Source of the DNA: Marinobacter guineae | Lineage (GTDB): Bacteria > Pseudomonadota > Gammaproteobacteria > Pseudomonadales > Oleiphilaceae | Length of the DNA stretch: 64,000 bases | Direction: 5' to 3' | Assembly (NCBI RefSeq): GCF_002744735.1 | Contig: NZ_KZ319339.1 | Span: 868,001 to 932,000 of the forward strand | Shown here: positions 54,957 through 63,247 of the stretch, piece by piece | Layout of the letters: each line of letters begins with the position of its first letter | Numbering within the stretch: position 1 is the first letter of the stretch | Notes under the pieces: model-generated | What the model was told of the DNA's origin: nothing | The model's input: the letters and a program-made list of their open reading frames with translations, nothing else | The model's database searches: none | Translations under genes and position numbers: made by a program

Positions 54957-56438
54957 TCAGAATCGGTAAGTCCATTCAGCGCCAACGGACCACTGGTCTT
55001 TTTCGCCGCCAAGGTATTCAATTTTCTTGTCGGTGGCCTGAAGGTTCAGGTCCAGCCAGCCGTTGAGCATTCGAGTGCCATAGCCGACATCAATAATGGC
55101 TATGTTTTGATCGCCTTCCGGCACGGTATAGAAGATATCCTGATTCGGGGTGACGGTACGGTTGACGCCATCTTTGTTCAGCCGTGCGTAGGTTATCTTC
55201 GCACTGAGGTTCGTGCCGTCATCAAAAAAGTTGAACGCTCCGAGGGTGACTGCTTCCGCATCACCATCAAAGCTGCCCGCCATGCTTCGACCGTAATAGC
55301 GGTATCCGGAACGATAACGGGAGTGGTCGTAGGTGATGTTGGGCATTGCCTCACCGAGGACGTCATCGGCCAGGGTATTGGTGTACTCAACAAACCACTG
55401 CTGGTCGGCTTTTAAGAGCTGGGTCGTCCAGTCGGCGCCGAGCAGCCAGGATTTTCGGGCCGGGAAAGCACCGGCTTCATCTTCGCCCATCATTTGGGCA
55501 TATACACCCATGGATTGCTGGCCGATTCCGAAGCCATAGCGAGCGTCGATGCTCGCAAGCTGATTGCCGGGATCATCCTCCTCAAGCTGGCCATTATCCC
55601 GGCCTATCAGCGCGTTCCAGAGTGTAGAGGCATTTTCCGGGCGGCCTTCACCCCCAAGCATGATGGCCCTGGACAAACCAATATCCAGTCCGCTTACCGG
55701 GCGAAAGGTCAAGCGCATGCCGATCAGCTTTGCATCTGGCACCGCCCTGTCGCTTTCGTATTGGCCGGCGAAGGCGGTGAATTGCCAGGGCCCAACCCAT
55801 TGCAACCATTCCGCTTCTGGCGCGTGACTGTTATTGCGATTAACCCAGAGGGCCGGCATTGGGCGGGCGTTATTTGAGAGAATCAGGCTGGACTGCCAAC
55901 CCGGCCCCCACCAGCGGTCTATGGCACCGGCACCAAATACCCAGTTGCCGGCGGCGGCTGCCAGATAGGAGCCATCGAGACGCAGCTCTTTATCGTCATC
56001 GGTTTTATCGGCATAGGCCGGCTTAAGCCCCAGGGCCCAGACTTCGCCTTGCCACTGGAGATCGATTGCAGTTCCGGCCTTCGCCAACGAATTCTGATCA
56101 AACCCCCGGATTCCAGGAATCTCACTACTGCCATATAGGCTGTACTCGCCCCGAAAGCCCTGCTGGGCCTGCTCTTCCTTCTCGAACCGGAGATAAGCGG
56201 CCGCTGAGCCTACTGACGGTTGATCAGAGCTAACACTGGCTTCAAGACCGTTGTGCACCGTGCTCCACATAAGCGGCCAGGTGCTGACCGTGCGATCCAT
56301 ATGGCCACGATCTGCCAGCTTTTGTGCCGCGAAACGCGCCCGGGAATCTCCCGGCTCAAGCCAGGGGGCTGCCGAGAGGGAAAAACTTGCCAGACACGCT
56401 ACCGCCCCACCGACCAGGGCCCAGTGTTTTAAGGTCAT
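54957..56438 (-). CDS. wzi: capsule assembly outer-membrane protein, Wzi family
   Basis: A 493-residue exported beta-barrel that binds capsule at the cell surface. Signal peptide MTLKHWALVGGAVACLASFS ending at LSAAP; the mature protein is rich in alternating aromatic strands and ends in an aromatic residue (EWTYRF), as outer-membrane barrels do. The N-terminal part carries the family's periplasmic helical bundle. There is no clear ribosome site before ATG 56438. A perfect ops site (56395-56406) lies in codons 11-15, so the DNA here has a second job in transcription. Confidence 0.9.
   Translation of the reverse strand: MTLKHWALVGGAVACLASFSLSAAPWLEPGDSRARFAAQKLADRGHMDRTVSTWPLMWSTVHNGLEASVSSDQPSVGSAAAYLRFEKEEQAQQGFRGEYSLYGSSEIPGIRGFDQNSLAKAGTAIDLQWQGEVWALGLKPAYADKTDDDKELRLDGSYLAAAAGNWVFGAGAIDRWWGPGWQSSLILSNNARPMPALWVNRNNSHAPEAEWLQWVGPWQFTAFAGQYESDRAVPDAKLIGMRLTFRPVSGLDIGLSRAIMLGGEGRPENASTLWNALIGRDNGQLEEDDPGNQLASIDARYGFGIGQQSMGVYAQMMGEDEAGAFPARKSWLLGADWTTQLLKADQQWFVEYTNTLADDVLGEAMPNITYDHSRYRSGYRYYGRSMAGSFDGDAEAVTLGAFNFFDDGTNLSAKITYARLNKDGVNRTVTPNQDIFYTVPEGDQNIAIIDVGYGTRMLNGWLDLNLQATDKKIEYLGGEKDQWSVGAEWTYRF
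56395..56406 (-). promoter_or_regulatory. ops element (RfaH recruitment site)
   Basis: On the minus strand the bases read GGCGGTAGCGTG, identical to the ops element that pauses RNA polymerase and loads RfaH in enterobacterial LPS and capsule operons. It lies 33-44 nt after the first base of the wzi start codon and about 135 nt after the best upstream promoter. rfaH is at 57519-57998. Upstream bases ACTGGGCCCTGGTCGG loosely resemble the rest of the JUMPstart sequence. Confidence 0.85.
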
Positions 56439-56547
56439 AAAATTATAATTATCTGAGAGCCGACAGGGGAACAGCAATAATAAGGCAACAGCTGATTCCC
56501 AACTGGTCCTTGTCGGTATATGAATGTGGTGTTTCAGAAGGGTGAGG

Positions 56548-56575
56548 ATTTTACGGCATCGCCTATGACAAGCAA
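56548..56575 (-). promoter_or_regulatory. possible sigma-70 promoter of the wzi operon
   Basis: On the minus strand TTGCTT (56570-56575), 16 bases, TAAAAT (56548-56553). This would start transcription near 56541 and give a leader of about 100 nt before wzi. Boxes are good but not perfect. Confidence 0.4.
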
Positions 56576-56658
56576 GTGACAAAAAGCCCGACACTTGGCG
56601 ATTCAGCAGGTTACCTGAGTAAAGAATTGTTAAAACGTCGGAATTGCAAGGAAATTGC

Positions 56659-57426
56659 TCACATTTCGGCCAATTGCGCCTTCACCAGACTTGCAAACTC
56701 TGTAACGAATGCGAGGAAAACACCTCCCATCAAACCCAGCAGGCCAGCCAACAGAACAATCAGGCTGCGCGCCGGCCCCTTTCGCCCCGCACTTTCCCGG
56801 CTTACCGCCAGCACTTCCATTGGCTGAATAGAGCTGAGGGTCACCTCAAGCGCTAACCGTTTTTCAAAAGCCGCTGCAATGGCCGTCCCCGCATCCGTTG
56901 CGCCTTCTGAACCTTCCAGCATCTTGATCGTTGAGGTAAGCGATTCGATTTGCCGCTCCAGGTTCCGCTTCAGGCTCGATACAGCCGCCGTTTGCGCTTC
57001 CAAGAGTTCATCAATAAGCTGGGCATGAACCTGTTTTACGACCTCTGCCTGAGACGGCGATGCCTCAGACACCACCCGGATCAGCCCGGTATTCTCCGGG
57101 TTTTCGAATTGGACTTTAAACGGAATAGACTGGTCATGTTCTGCATGGTAGGTAGACTGGTACTCTGGCAGCCACTGGCTCTCAAGTGTTGCGATTATCG
57201 CTGCCGGATTGTCAATGTAATTGCCGGGCGCCTTCTCTGCCAGCTTGACCAGGCTGACATAATCGTATCTTTCCGGCATCAGCATTGCGTAAATGATTCC
57301 AGCCAGTAACGCTGAAAAGAGAACTGCGTAAAAGACTCGCCGACGCTTTAAGAACGTCGATGCAAGATCGACCAGGCTGATTTCGTCATTGTATTGCGGC
57401 TGAGATCCGCGGCGCCTATCTTCCAT
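56659..57426 (-). CDS. short chain-length determinant-like protein
   Basis: A 255-residue PCP/Wzz-like inner-membrane protein. TM1 near residues 32-52 (FYAVLFSALLAGIIYAML), a periplasmic helical domain, and TM2 near 225-247 (SLIVLLAGLLGLMGGVFLAF). Smaller than the second wzz at 51196, and lies between rfaH and wzi. The two may set different lengths or act in different polymers. The PE-rich second half of typical Wzz is reduced. Confidence 0.8.
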   Translation of the reverse strand: MEDRRRGSQPQYNDEISLVDLASTFLKRRRVFYAVLFSALLAGIIYAMLMPERYDYVSLVKLAEKAPGNYIDNPAAIIATLESQWLPEYQSTYHAEHDQSIPFKVQFENPENTGLIRVVSEASPSQAEVVKQVHAQLIDELLEAQTAAVSSLKRNLERQIESLTSTIKMLEGSEGATDAGTAIAAAFEKRLALEVTLSSIQPMEVLAVSRESAGRKGPARSLIVLLAGLLGLMGGVFLAFVTEFASLVKAQLAEM

Positions 57427-57518
57427 TTAAGCTCCATCTTTTTTGTTATATGGCACGGGGCTGAGTTGTCAGCCGCACTTGGCCTGACTCTGTTTCAATG
57501 CCCTAATGGCAGTTCCTG

Positions 57519-57998
57519 TTAGCTCTTTATAGCAGATACCGGCACTTTTACCCGCTGCTGCTTCTGCATAAAGTTAATCAGCACAATCGCCCGTTCTTCG
57601 CCATCATAGGCCTGGAAGATGGCATTGATGCCTTCGAACGGCCCCTCGTTGAGCTGTACGGCCTGGCCCGGCTTGATGCCGCCCTGCTCGGCCACCGAAT
57701 CGAGGCTGTCTTTGATGTGCTGAATCACCTCATTACTCATGGCGGCCGGCTTGTTGGCGAAGCTGACGATTTTCAACACGCCCCGGGTGGAGCGCAGCTT
57801 TGCCCACATGGGGTCGGTCTGCTCCAGATTCACGAACAAATAGCCTGGGAACAGGGGCTCCAATTTTTTGCTGCGCTTGCCGGCCTTGATTTTTTCCACG
57901 GTGATTTTCGGAAAGAAGCAGGCAATATCCTGATTCTGAAGATTCGCGAGAGCGCGATCGCCCTGGGCGGGCTTGAGTTGTAGTGCGTACCAGTTCAT
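57519..57998 (-). CDS. rfaH: transcription anti-termination factor RfaH
   Basis: A 159-residue NusG paralogue. NGN domain (residues 1-100: WYALQLKPAQGDRALANL, then EPLFPGYLFVNLE and LRSTRGVLKIVSF) followed by a short KOW-type C-terminal domain (PGQAVQLNEGPFEGINAIFQ). It reduces pausing and rho termination and recruits ribosomes in operons that carry ops. It shares the 4-base stop/start overlap with cysQ and sits about 1.1 kb upstream of an exact ops site in wzi. Confidence 0.94.
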   Translation of the reverse strand: MNWYALQLKPAQGDRALANLQNQDIACFFPKITVEKIKAGKRSKKLEPLFPGYLFVNLEQTDPMWAKLRSTRGVLKIVSFANKPAAMSNEVIQHIKDSLDSVAEQGGIKPGQAVQLNEGPFEGINAIFQAYDGEERAIVLINFMQKQQRVKVPVSAIKS

Positions 57999-58771
57999 GG
58001 CCGGTGACGGTACCAGCTTCCCGCAGCAATGAAATACGGATTTAACACATCTGGTTTACCGTATTTCAGTGGCGTTCCATCCAGGGTCTCAACTTTGCCG
58101 CCCGCAGCCACAAGTACAGCCTGGGCTGCGCCGGTGTCCCATTCACAGGTTGGACCCAGACGCGGGTAAATGTCGGCATGGCCTTCGGCGATGCGGCAGA
58201 ACTTGAGGGAGCTGCCGGCCTGCACCAGTTCATGTTCACCAAGCGCATCAATAAAGGCTCTGGTGTCTTCGTTAAGGTGGTTTTTACTGGCCACCACCCG
58301 CTTTACTGCTTTGGGTTCCGCTACCCGGATACTGTGAACCCTTCCGGTGCGGTCGCGCCTATGGGCGCCCTCACCCACTACGCCCCAGTAGGCTTCCTTC
58401 AGAGCTGGGGCGATAACCACACCCATTACTGGCTCGCCGTCTTCGATCATGGCAATGTTGACGGTGAATTCCCCGGTACGCTGGGTGAAATCTTTGGTGC
58501 CATCGATGGGATCCACCAGCCAGAACCGGCGCCAGTGTTTGCGCTCTTCCCAGGGAATGTCTTTGCCTTCCTCGGAGAGAATGGGGATATCCCGGCTGAT
58601 GTTGCGCAGGCCGTGGGTGATGATGTCATGGGCGGCGGTGTCTGCCGCAGTGATGGGCGAATCGTCGGCTTTGTAGCTCACCTTGAAGTCCGACTGGTAG
58701 ATATGCAGCACTTTCTCGCTGGCCTCGTCGGCCACTTTGATGACATCCGGGAGGATGGAGCTGTAATGCAT
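57995..58771 (-). CDS. cysQ: 3'(2'),5'-bisphosphate nucleotidase
   Basis: Removes the 3'-phosphate of PAP (and PAPS), protecting cells from the by-product of sulfate activation and sulfotransfer. 258 residues, IMPase fold: LSEEGKDI, WLVDPIDGTKDF with metal-binding Asp residues, and EWDTGAAQAVLVAAGG. It overlaps rfaH by 4 bp, so the two are cotranscribed. Confidence 0.94.
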   Translation of the reverse strand: MHYSSILPDVIKVADEASEKVLHIYQSDFKVSYKADDSPITAADTAAHDIITHGLRNISRDIPILSEEGKDIPWEERKHWRRFWLVDPIDGTKDFTQRTGEFTVNIAMIEDGEPVMGVVIAPALKEAYWGVVGEGAHRRDRTGRVHSIRVAEPKAVKRVVASKNHLNEDTRAFIDALGEHELVQAGSSLKFCRIAEGHADIYPRLGPTCEWDTGAAQAVLVAAGGKVETLDGTPLKYGKPDVLNPYFIAAGSWYRHRP

Positions 58772-58861
58772 GTAATTCGCTTCCTGCTTCAGATCAAAAC
58801 GTTATGAACTATGATAGGTGATAGTAACATTCCAGCAATAAATAATCAGAAGGATGCCTCT

Positions 58862-60223
58862 ATGAAACTTCGCTTCCTCGGCGGCACAGGAACAGTCACC
58901 GGCTCCCGCTACCTGCTCTCCGATGACAAGCACCGGATGCTGGTGGACTGCGGCATGTACCAGGGTGTAAAAACCCTGCGCCGGCGCAACTGGGCGAAGT
59001 TTCCGGTGGATCCGTCCACCATTGATGCAGTGGTGCTTACCCACGCCCACATTGACCACTCGGGTTACCTGCCCGCCCTGGTGAAAAACGGCTTCAAGGG
59101 CAAGGTCTACTGCACCAAGGCCACCCATGAGCTGTGCAAGGTTCTGCTGCCAGATGCCGGTTTTCTGCAGGAGGAAGATGCGAAATACGCCTTCCGCAAG
59201 AAGTTCTCAAAACACGAGAAACCGGAGCCGTTGTTTACCGAGAAAGACGCCTGGGAAGCCCTCAAGCATTTTGAATCCCTGCACTACCACGAGACGTTCG
59301 AGCCGGTGAAAGGGTTTCAGGTAACCTTCACCCCGGCGGGGCATATTCTCGGCTCCTCCTGTGTGCATGTTCATCACAAGGGTGCTGACAGAACGGTGGT
59401 GTTCAGCGGTGACGTGGGGCGGCAAAACGACATCATCATGCGGCCGCCGGAGCCCCTGCAGAAGGCGGATGTGCTGGTGTGTGAATCAACCTATGGGGAT
59501 CGGGCCCATGGCGAAACGGATCCGGAAGCAGAGCTTGCGGATATTATTACGCGAACCGCTGGCCGGGGCGGCATTGTTCTGATTCCCTCCTTTGCCGTCG
59601 GCCGGGCCCAGATGTTGTTGTATGTGATTCACAAGATTATGAGCGACGGGAAGATCCCGAAGCTACCGGTGTTCCTGAACAGCCCCATGGCCATCAAGGC
59701 TACCGAGATCTTCTACAAGCACCATAAAGAGCACAAGCTCAGTGGCGCGCAATGCGAATTGATCGATGACAAAACGACACTCGTGCGCACCGTGGAAGAG
59801 TCCATTGAACTGGATGCCGCACGTTATCCCTGCGTGATTATCTCTGCCAGCGGCATGGCCAGTGGCGGGCGGGTTTTGCATCACCTGAAGACCCTGTTGC
59901 CCAACCCACGTAACAGCGTTGTTTTTGCTGGGTTCCAGGCGCCTGGTACGCGGGGGGATGCTCTGGTGAATGGAGCCGAATCCGTGAAAATCCATGGAGA
60001 GTATTGGCCGGTGAAGGCCGAGATTCACAACCTGGATTCACTCTCAGCTCATGGGGATTACAACGAGATTCTGGCCTGGCTTGAGCAGGGTTCACTCAAG
60101 CCGGAGAAGGTGTATGTCACTCACGGGGAGATGGTTGCGAGTGACGTTATGCGGAAGCGGATTCGGGAGAAGTTTGGTTGGGATGTTGAGGTGCCGGAGT
60201 TGTTTGACGAGGTAGGGGTTTAA
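58862..60223 (+). CDS. metallo-beta-lactamase/beta-CASP RNase
   Basis: A 453-residue zinc nuclease of the RNA-specificity type. ATG 58862 with AAGGATG upstream; an open frame 51 nt further upstream lacks homology. Motifs: LGGTGTVTGSRYLL, zinc-binding THAHIDHSGYLP, TPAGHILGSSCV, FSGDVGRQND, ESTYGDRAHGE, and SGMASGGRVLHHL. It has an intact centre, unlike the paralogue at 23430. It reads opposite to cysQ and ends overlapping the minor pilin gene by 4 bp tail to tail. Confidence 0.93.
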   Translation: MKLRFLGGTGTVTGSRYLLSDDKHRMLVDCGMYQGVKTLRRRNWAKFPVDPSTIDAVVLTHAHIDHSGYLPALVKNGFKGKVYCTKATHELCKVLLPDAGFLQEEDAKYAFRKKFSKHEKPEPLFTEKDAWEALKHFESLHYHETFEPVKGFQVTFTPAGHILGSSCVHVHHKGADRTVVFSGDVGRQNDIIMRPPEPLQKADVLVCESTYGDRAHGETDPEAELADIITRTAGRGGIVLIPSFAVGRAQMLLYVIHKIMSDGKIPKLPVFLNSPMAIKATEIFYKHHKEHKLSGAQCELIDDKTTLVRTVEESIELDAARYPCVIISASGMASGGRVLHHLKTLLPNPRNSVVFAGFQAPGTRGDALVNGAESVKIHGEYWPVKAEIHNLDSLSAHGDYNEILAWLEQGSLKPEKVYVTHGEMVASDVMRKRIREKFGWDVEVPELFDEVGV

Positions 60224-60663
60224 TTGACTGTGCAGCCTGACGGGCTGTACCTGCCTCTCCAGTTCGAGGCCCCGCTTGTGTCGACGATACAACTCCAGCT
60301 TCCGGCAACTGATCGCTCAAGTCGCAATACGACACCAGTGAGATCGCCGTGAGCATTGCCGCCCATGGTCACCTGAAGGTGACCAGAACCGTCAGCATTT
60401 AGCGTCGCTATATTCGTTGCGACTGTACCGGTGGTTAAGGGCGAGGGGGAATAGCCGATATCTGAGTTAGTCACCGCTCCATTCTGCGCTAGTCGTTCCT
60501 CTACCGCCGACTTATACGCCGACAGCTCCCCGAGGGCCCGATTTATCTGGGATTGCATTACATACCCTTGATAGGTGGGTATGGCTATGGATGCGATAAT
60601 ACCGATGATTGCAACAACGATCATCAGTTCAATCAATGTAAAACCACTGTTCTTTCCAGGCAT
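60220..60663 (-). CDS. type IV pilin, second copy
   Basis: A 147-residue prepilin. Short leader MPGKNSG with cleavage before [16 protein letters not shown]; two cysteines near the C-terminus (SWSCIVDTSG and SGCTVN) form the D-region disulphide. It lacks a C-terminal serine, unlike the pilA at 62358. The order pilA, ligase, second pilin suggests that all three are one unit. Could be a minor or alternative major pilin. Confidence 0.9.
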   Translation of the reverse strand: MPGKNSGFTLIELMIVVAIIGIIASIAIPTYQGYVMQSQINRALGELSAYKSAVEERLAQNGAVTNSDIGYSPSPLTTGTVATNIATLNADGSGHLQVTMGGNAHGDLTGVVLRLERSVAGSWSCIVDTSGASNWRGRYSPSGCTVN

Positions 60664-60715
60664 GAAACATAATCCAGTGAAATATATCTGTCCTCAAGCA
60701 AAGTTCAGACCAGCA

Positions 60716-62335
60716 TCATTCGCTGCCAGGCCGAGGGAAATTTCCGTGTAGCCAGAAGCGCGGTAGGAGCGGAGCGTAGGGACTCTCGGCATAGACACTC
60801 AGATCCGCTTCCATTGCCTGGTGGTAACGCCATACCTCTTGGCCCCAGGCAACTCCCAAGATTAGCACTGCAAAAGCAAGCATTGGTTTTAGGCGGGCCC
60901 GGCCTGGCATGGCATCACTCTCCCCCTCTGAAGCGAAGGCATTCTCAACAGGTTGCAAACTCAAAGCCCAAAAGACTGCCAGCACCACCAAGCTAACTGT
61001 CATTGAGGCGGGAACAAGAAAGACTGCGGAAACTCCTGCGTGAGCCAGTCCCGCTATGCAGGAGGCAGTAAAAGCAACCATCAAGGAGGCATACTCCTGC
61101 GATCCTGAAACAATTAGTCCGCGTAAGAAAAGAAGCCTTTTCAAAGTTACGCCCAGAAGGACAGCCACGAACGCTATCAAGGTCCAGCCGTACTCGGCCG
61201 CCCACATCAAATACATGTTATGGGGATGCCCCAAGGTCTGAACAAACAGGTATTCTGGCGTAATTGAAGAATGGGTAAGCCAAGATTGAGCCCCCATACC
61301 CAACGGGAAGTTTTGCAAACTCATTTGCCATGCCTCCCTCCAGAGCGGCATGCGCCCAGAAGCACCAGCATGCAGGGTACGGATCACAGTTTCGTCGAAA
61401 ACCAGTTCCGGAATTGCCCAGGACAGCAAACACCACAGAACCGCGCCCAACAGAACAAATTTCACCGAAACCACCAACCAAGGTATTGTAGCCCGACCAA
61501 AAATTGCCAGCACAATCAACGCCGCTAGTGCCAGACTGACCATTGACCCTCGCGAGGTTGTGAGTAACGCTACCCACCACCAAACCCCGGACGTGAAGAA
61601 GACTCCTACCCGCCAAAGTCCATTATTTCTGAGTGGTGCATATATTAGCGCCAGCGGAAGCAACGGCAGGAACCAAGTGGCCAAGTGGCTCCAGTAACGC
61701 ATGTTTACAAAACCCCAGGGAATGACGTCAACGAGTTTGGAGAAATCGTCCGTGATGGCGAACACATACATTGTGAGGCTCATGGCCGCATAGAAAAAAC
61801 AACCAATCTGAATCACGGCAACCAATGTGATGGCAGCCTTTTCAGTGCATTGCAGTGCGCGAATACCCCAACCTAAAACTGAAAATCCCAGAAAGAAAAA
61901 CGCATACATTCCCGGCTCAACCCACCGGTAATCGCTGCCAGAGACAGGAACGGCCAGAACGAGAAACCCCATGGCCACCAGGAACGCAGGCCAGTTATCC
62001 AGCCATAAATTAGCGCGCCCATCACTTGCGGGAACCAGCAAAACAACAAACGTTACGAAAACAACAAGGAAGACCTGAAAAAAACGCTGATTAGCAAAGT
62101 TGCTGAACCAAACCGGCAGGAAATCCGCAAATAGTGAAACAAGAATAACGGAGACAAAAACGGGGACGAGAAAACCATGGAAAAAAGAGCTGGACTGGTT
62201 GAATTTCAGAGGAATTTGAGAAGTACTATACCCTTTCGTTACCACATCAACGCCCCAGCATGACCACCAATAAATAACAACAAAAACCCCGCCTATTGGC
62301 AGGGCTTTTGACTTTCTCTTACTCTCAGACCCCAA
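60716..62335 (-). CDS. tfpO: pilin O-oligosaccharyltransferase (TfpO/PglL, Wzy_C family)
   Basis: A 539-residue membrane protein with about 12 transmembrane segments. The Wzy_C domain spans about residues 255-400: TSRGSMVSLALAALIVLA, then MPLWREAWQMSLQNFPLGMG and HPHNMYLMWAAEYGW, which carries the His-Asn pair of O-OTases. It lies 22 bp after pilA and before a second pilin, the arrangement of Pseudomonas group I pilins whose C-terminal serine receives an O-unit. Alternatively it is a general O-antigen ligase, but position favours pilin. Confidence 0.88.
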   Translation of the reverse strand: MGSESKRKSKALPIGGVFVVIYWWSCWGVDVVTKGYSTSQIPLKFNQSSSFFHGFLVPVFVSVILVSLFADFLPVWFSNFANQRFFQVFLVVFVTFVVLLVPASDGRANLWLDNWPAFLVAMGFLVLAVPVSGSDYRWVEPGMYAFFFLGFSVLGWGIRALQCTEKAAITLVAVIQIGCFFYAAMSLTMYVFAITDDFSKLVDVIPWGFVNMRYWSHLATWFLPLLPLALIYAPLRNNGLWRVGVFFTSGVWWWVALLTTSRGSMVSLALAALIVLAIFGRATIPWLVVSVKFVLLGAVLWCLLSWAIPELVFDETVIRTLHAGASGRMPLWREAWQMSLQNFPLGMGAQSWLTHSSITPEYLFVQTLGHPHNMYLMWAAEYGWTLIAFVAVLLGVTLKRLLFLRGLIVSGSQEYASLMVAFTASCIAGLAHAGVSAVFLVPASMTVSLVVLAVFWALSLQPVENAFASEGESDAMPGRARLKPMLAFAVLILGVAWGQEVWRYHQAMEADLSVYAESPYAPLLPRFWLHGNFPRPGSE

Positions 62336-62357
62336 AGGGCTTGAGCGCAGTGCTTAC

Positions 62358-62861
62358 TTAGCTGTGCTCACAGCTGGCCGGCGCGTACGAGTCCTTCCAA
62401 CCTTGAGTAGATGTTCCACCTGTCATGGAGCAGGAGTAGGCGCCAGCAAGACTGCGGCTGACAGTAATGACGACACCACGGACAGAGCCGGAAGCATCTT
62501 CACCCAACTTCACAGACCAAGTCATAGTTGGCAAGTCACCATCTGTCACATCGAGACCGGCCGCATCGCCATAGGTATCGTCGACAAGGTTAGACCCAGT
62601 CCAACCAATATTGATTTGGCGAGGACTAGCACCCAAATTATCTGCAGTCGCAACGACTTCACCGCCGCTGTTAAAGATGCTTTCAGCGCTGGATTTGAGA
62701 GCGTTAACCTCACCAACAACACGAGAAACCTGGGCGCGAGCGGTATAGTCCTGATACTGCGGAATAGCGACAGCTGCCAGGATACCGATGATCGCAACGA
62801 CGATCATAAGTTCGATCAGAGTGAAACCCTTCTGGGCGTGATTGATTTGCATATTTTTCAT
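62358..62861 (-). CDS. pilA: type IV major pilin
   Basis: A 167-residue prepilin. Leader [12 protein letters not shown], cleavage before [19 protein letters not shown]-region cysteines in AYSCSMTGG and APASCEHS. The last residue is serine just after the second cysteine, as in P. aeruginosa group I pilins. GAGG precedes ATG 62861. A strong sigma-54 promoter lies about 100 bp upstream, as is usual for PilR-controlled pilA. Confidence 0.95.
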   Translation of the reverse strand: MKNMQINHAQKGFTLIELMIVVAIIGILAAVAIPQYQDYTARAQVSRVVGEVNALKSSAESIFNSGGEVVATADNLGASPRQINIGWTGSNLVDDTYGDAAGLDVTDGDLPTMTWSVKLGEDASGSVRGVVITVSRSLAGAYSCSMTGGTSTQGWKDSYAPASCEHS

Positions 62862-63247
62862 TGTCGACCTCTGTGTTTAACGGTTATCAACTCTTAATGG
62901 CCCGGGCCCGGTGGAGCCGTGCCCCGCGACCGGTTTTAGAGCCTACCCGAGCTAAAGCAGCTGCCGTGCCAGTTTCGCGAATAGAGCGATTTCCACTTTA
63001 TTATCAGCATGATGTGATCGTCGTCGTTGCCTATGATGATGCCAGAGCGTTGACTGGCATCCGACCCGATGCGTCACCACGTGACCATTTTTGTCAGTTC
63101 TCTGTTACATCCAATCGGCTCAAACCCAATAGCCTTCACCTAATCAATACAGAAAGCGCCTTTCCAAACCAACACCAGACATCTAAACTCAGTGACATTT
63201 ACAAAATACCCTTTTCAGCAACTTAGGCAGCATTTCTCAGTCAATTT
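62862..63247. other. divergent pilA-pilB regulatory region
   Basis: A 386-bp gap. It holds the pilA sigma-54 promoter at 62956-62971, and beyond it about 270 bp without a visible gene that probably carries the PilR enhancer sites and the pilB promoter. Confidence 0.7.
62956..62971 (-). promoter_or_regulatory. sigma-54 promoter of pilA
   Basis: On the minus strand TGGCACGGCAGCTGCT: a perfect TGGCAC half, GG-N10-GC spacing, and TGCT. Predicted start near 62944, about 83 nt before pilA. Confidence 0.85.

Noticed and set aside
60501..60508. GGCGGTAG on the minus strand inside the second pilin gene
   Set aside because: It continues AGGA instead of CGTG or a matching ops tail and lies deep in a short gene with no long operon behind it.
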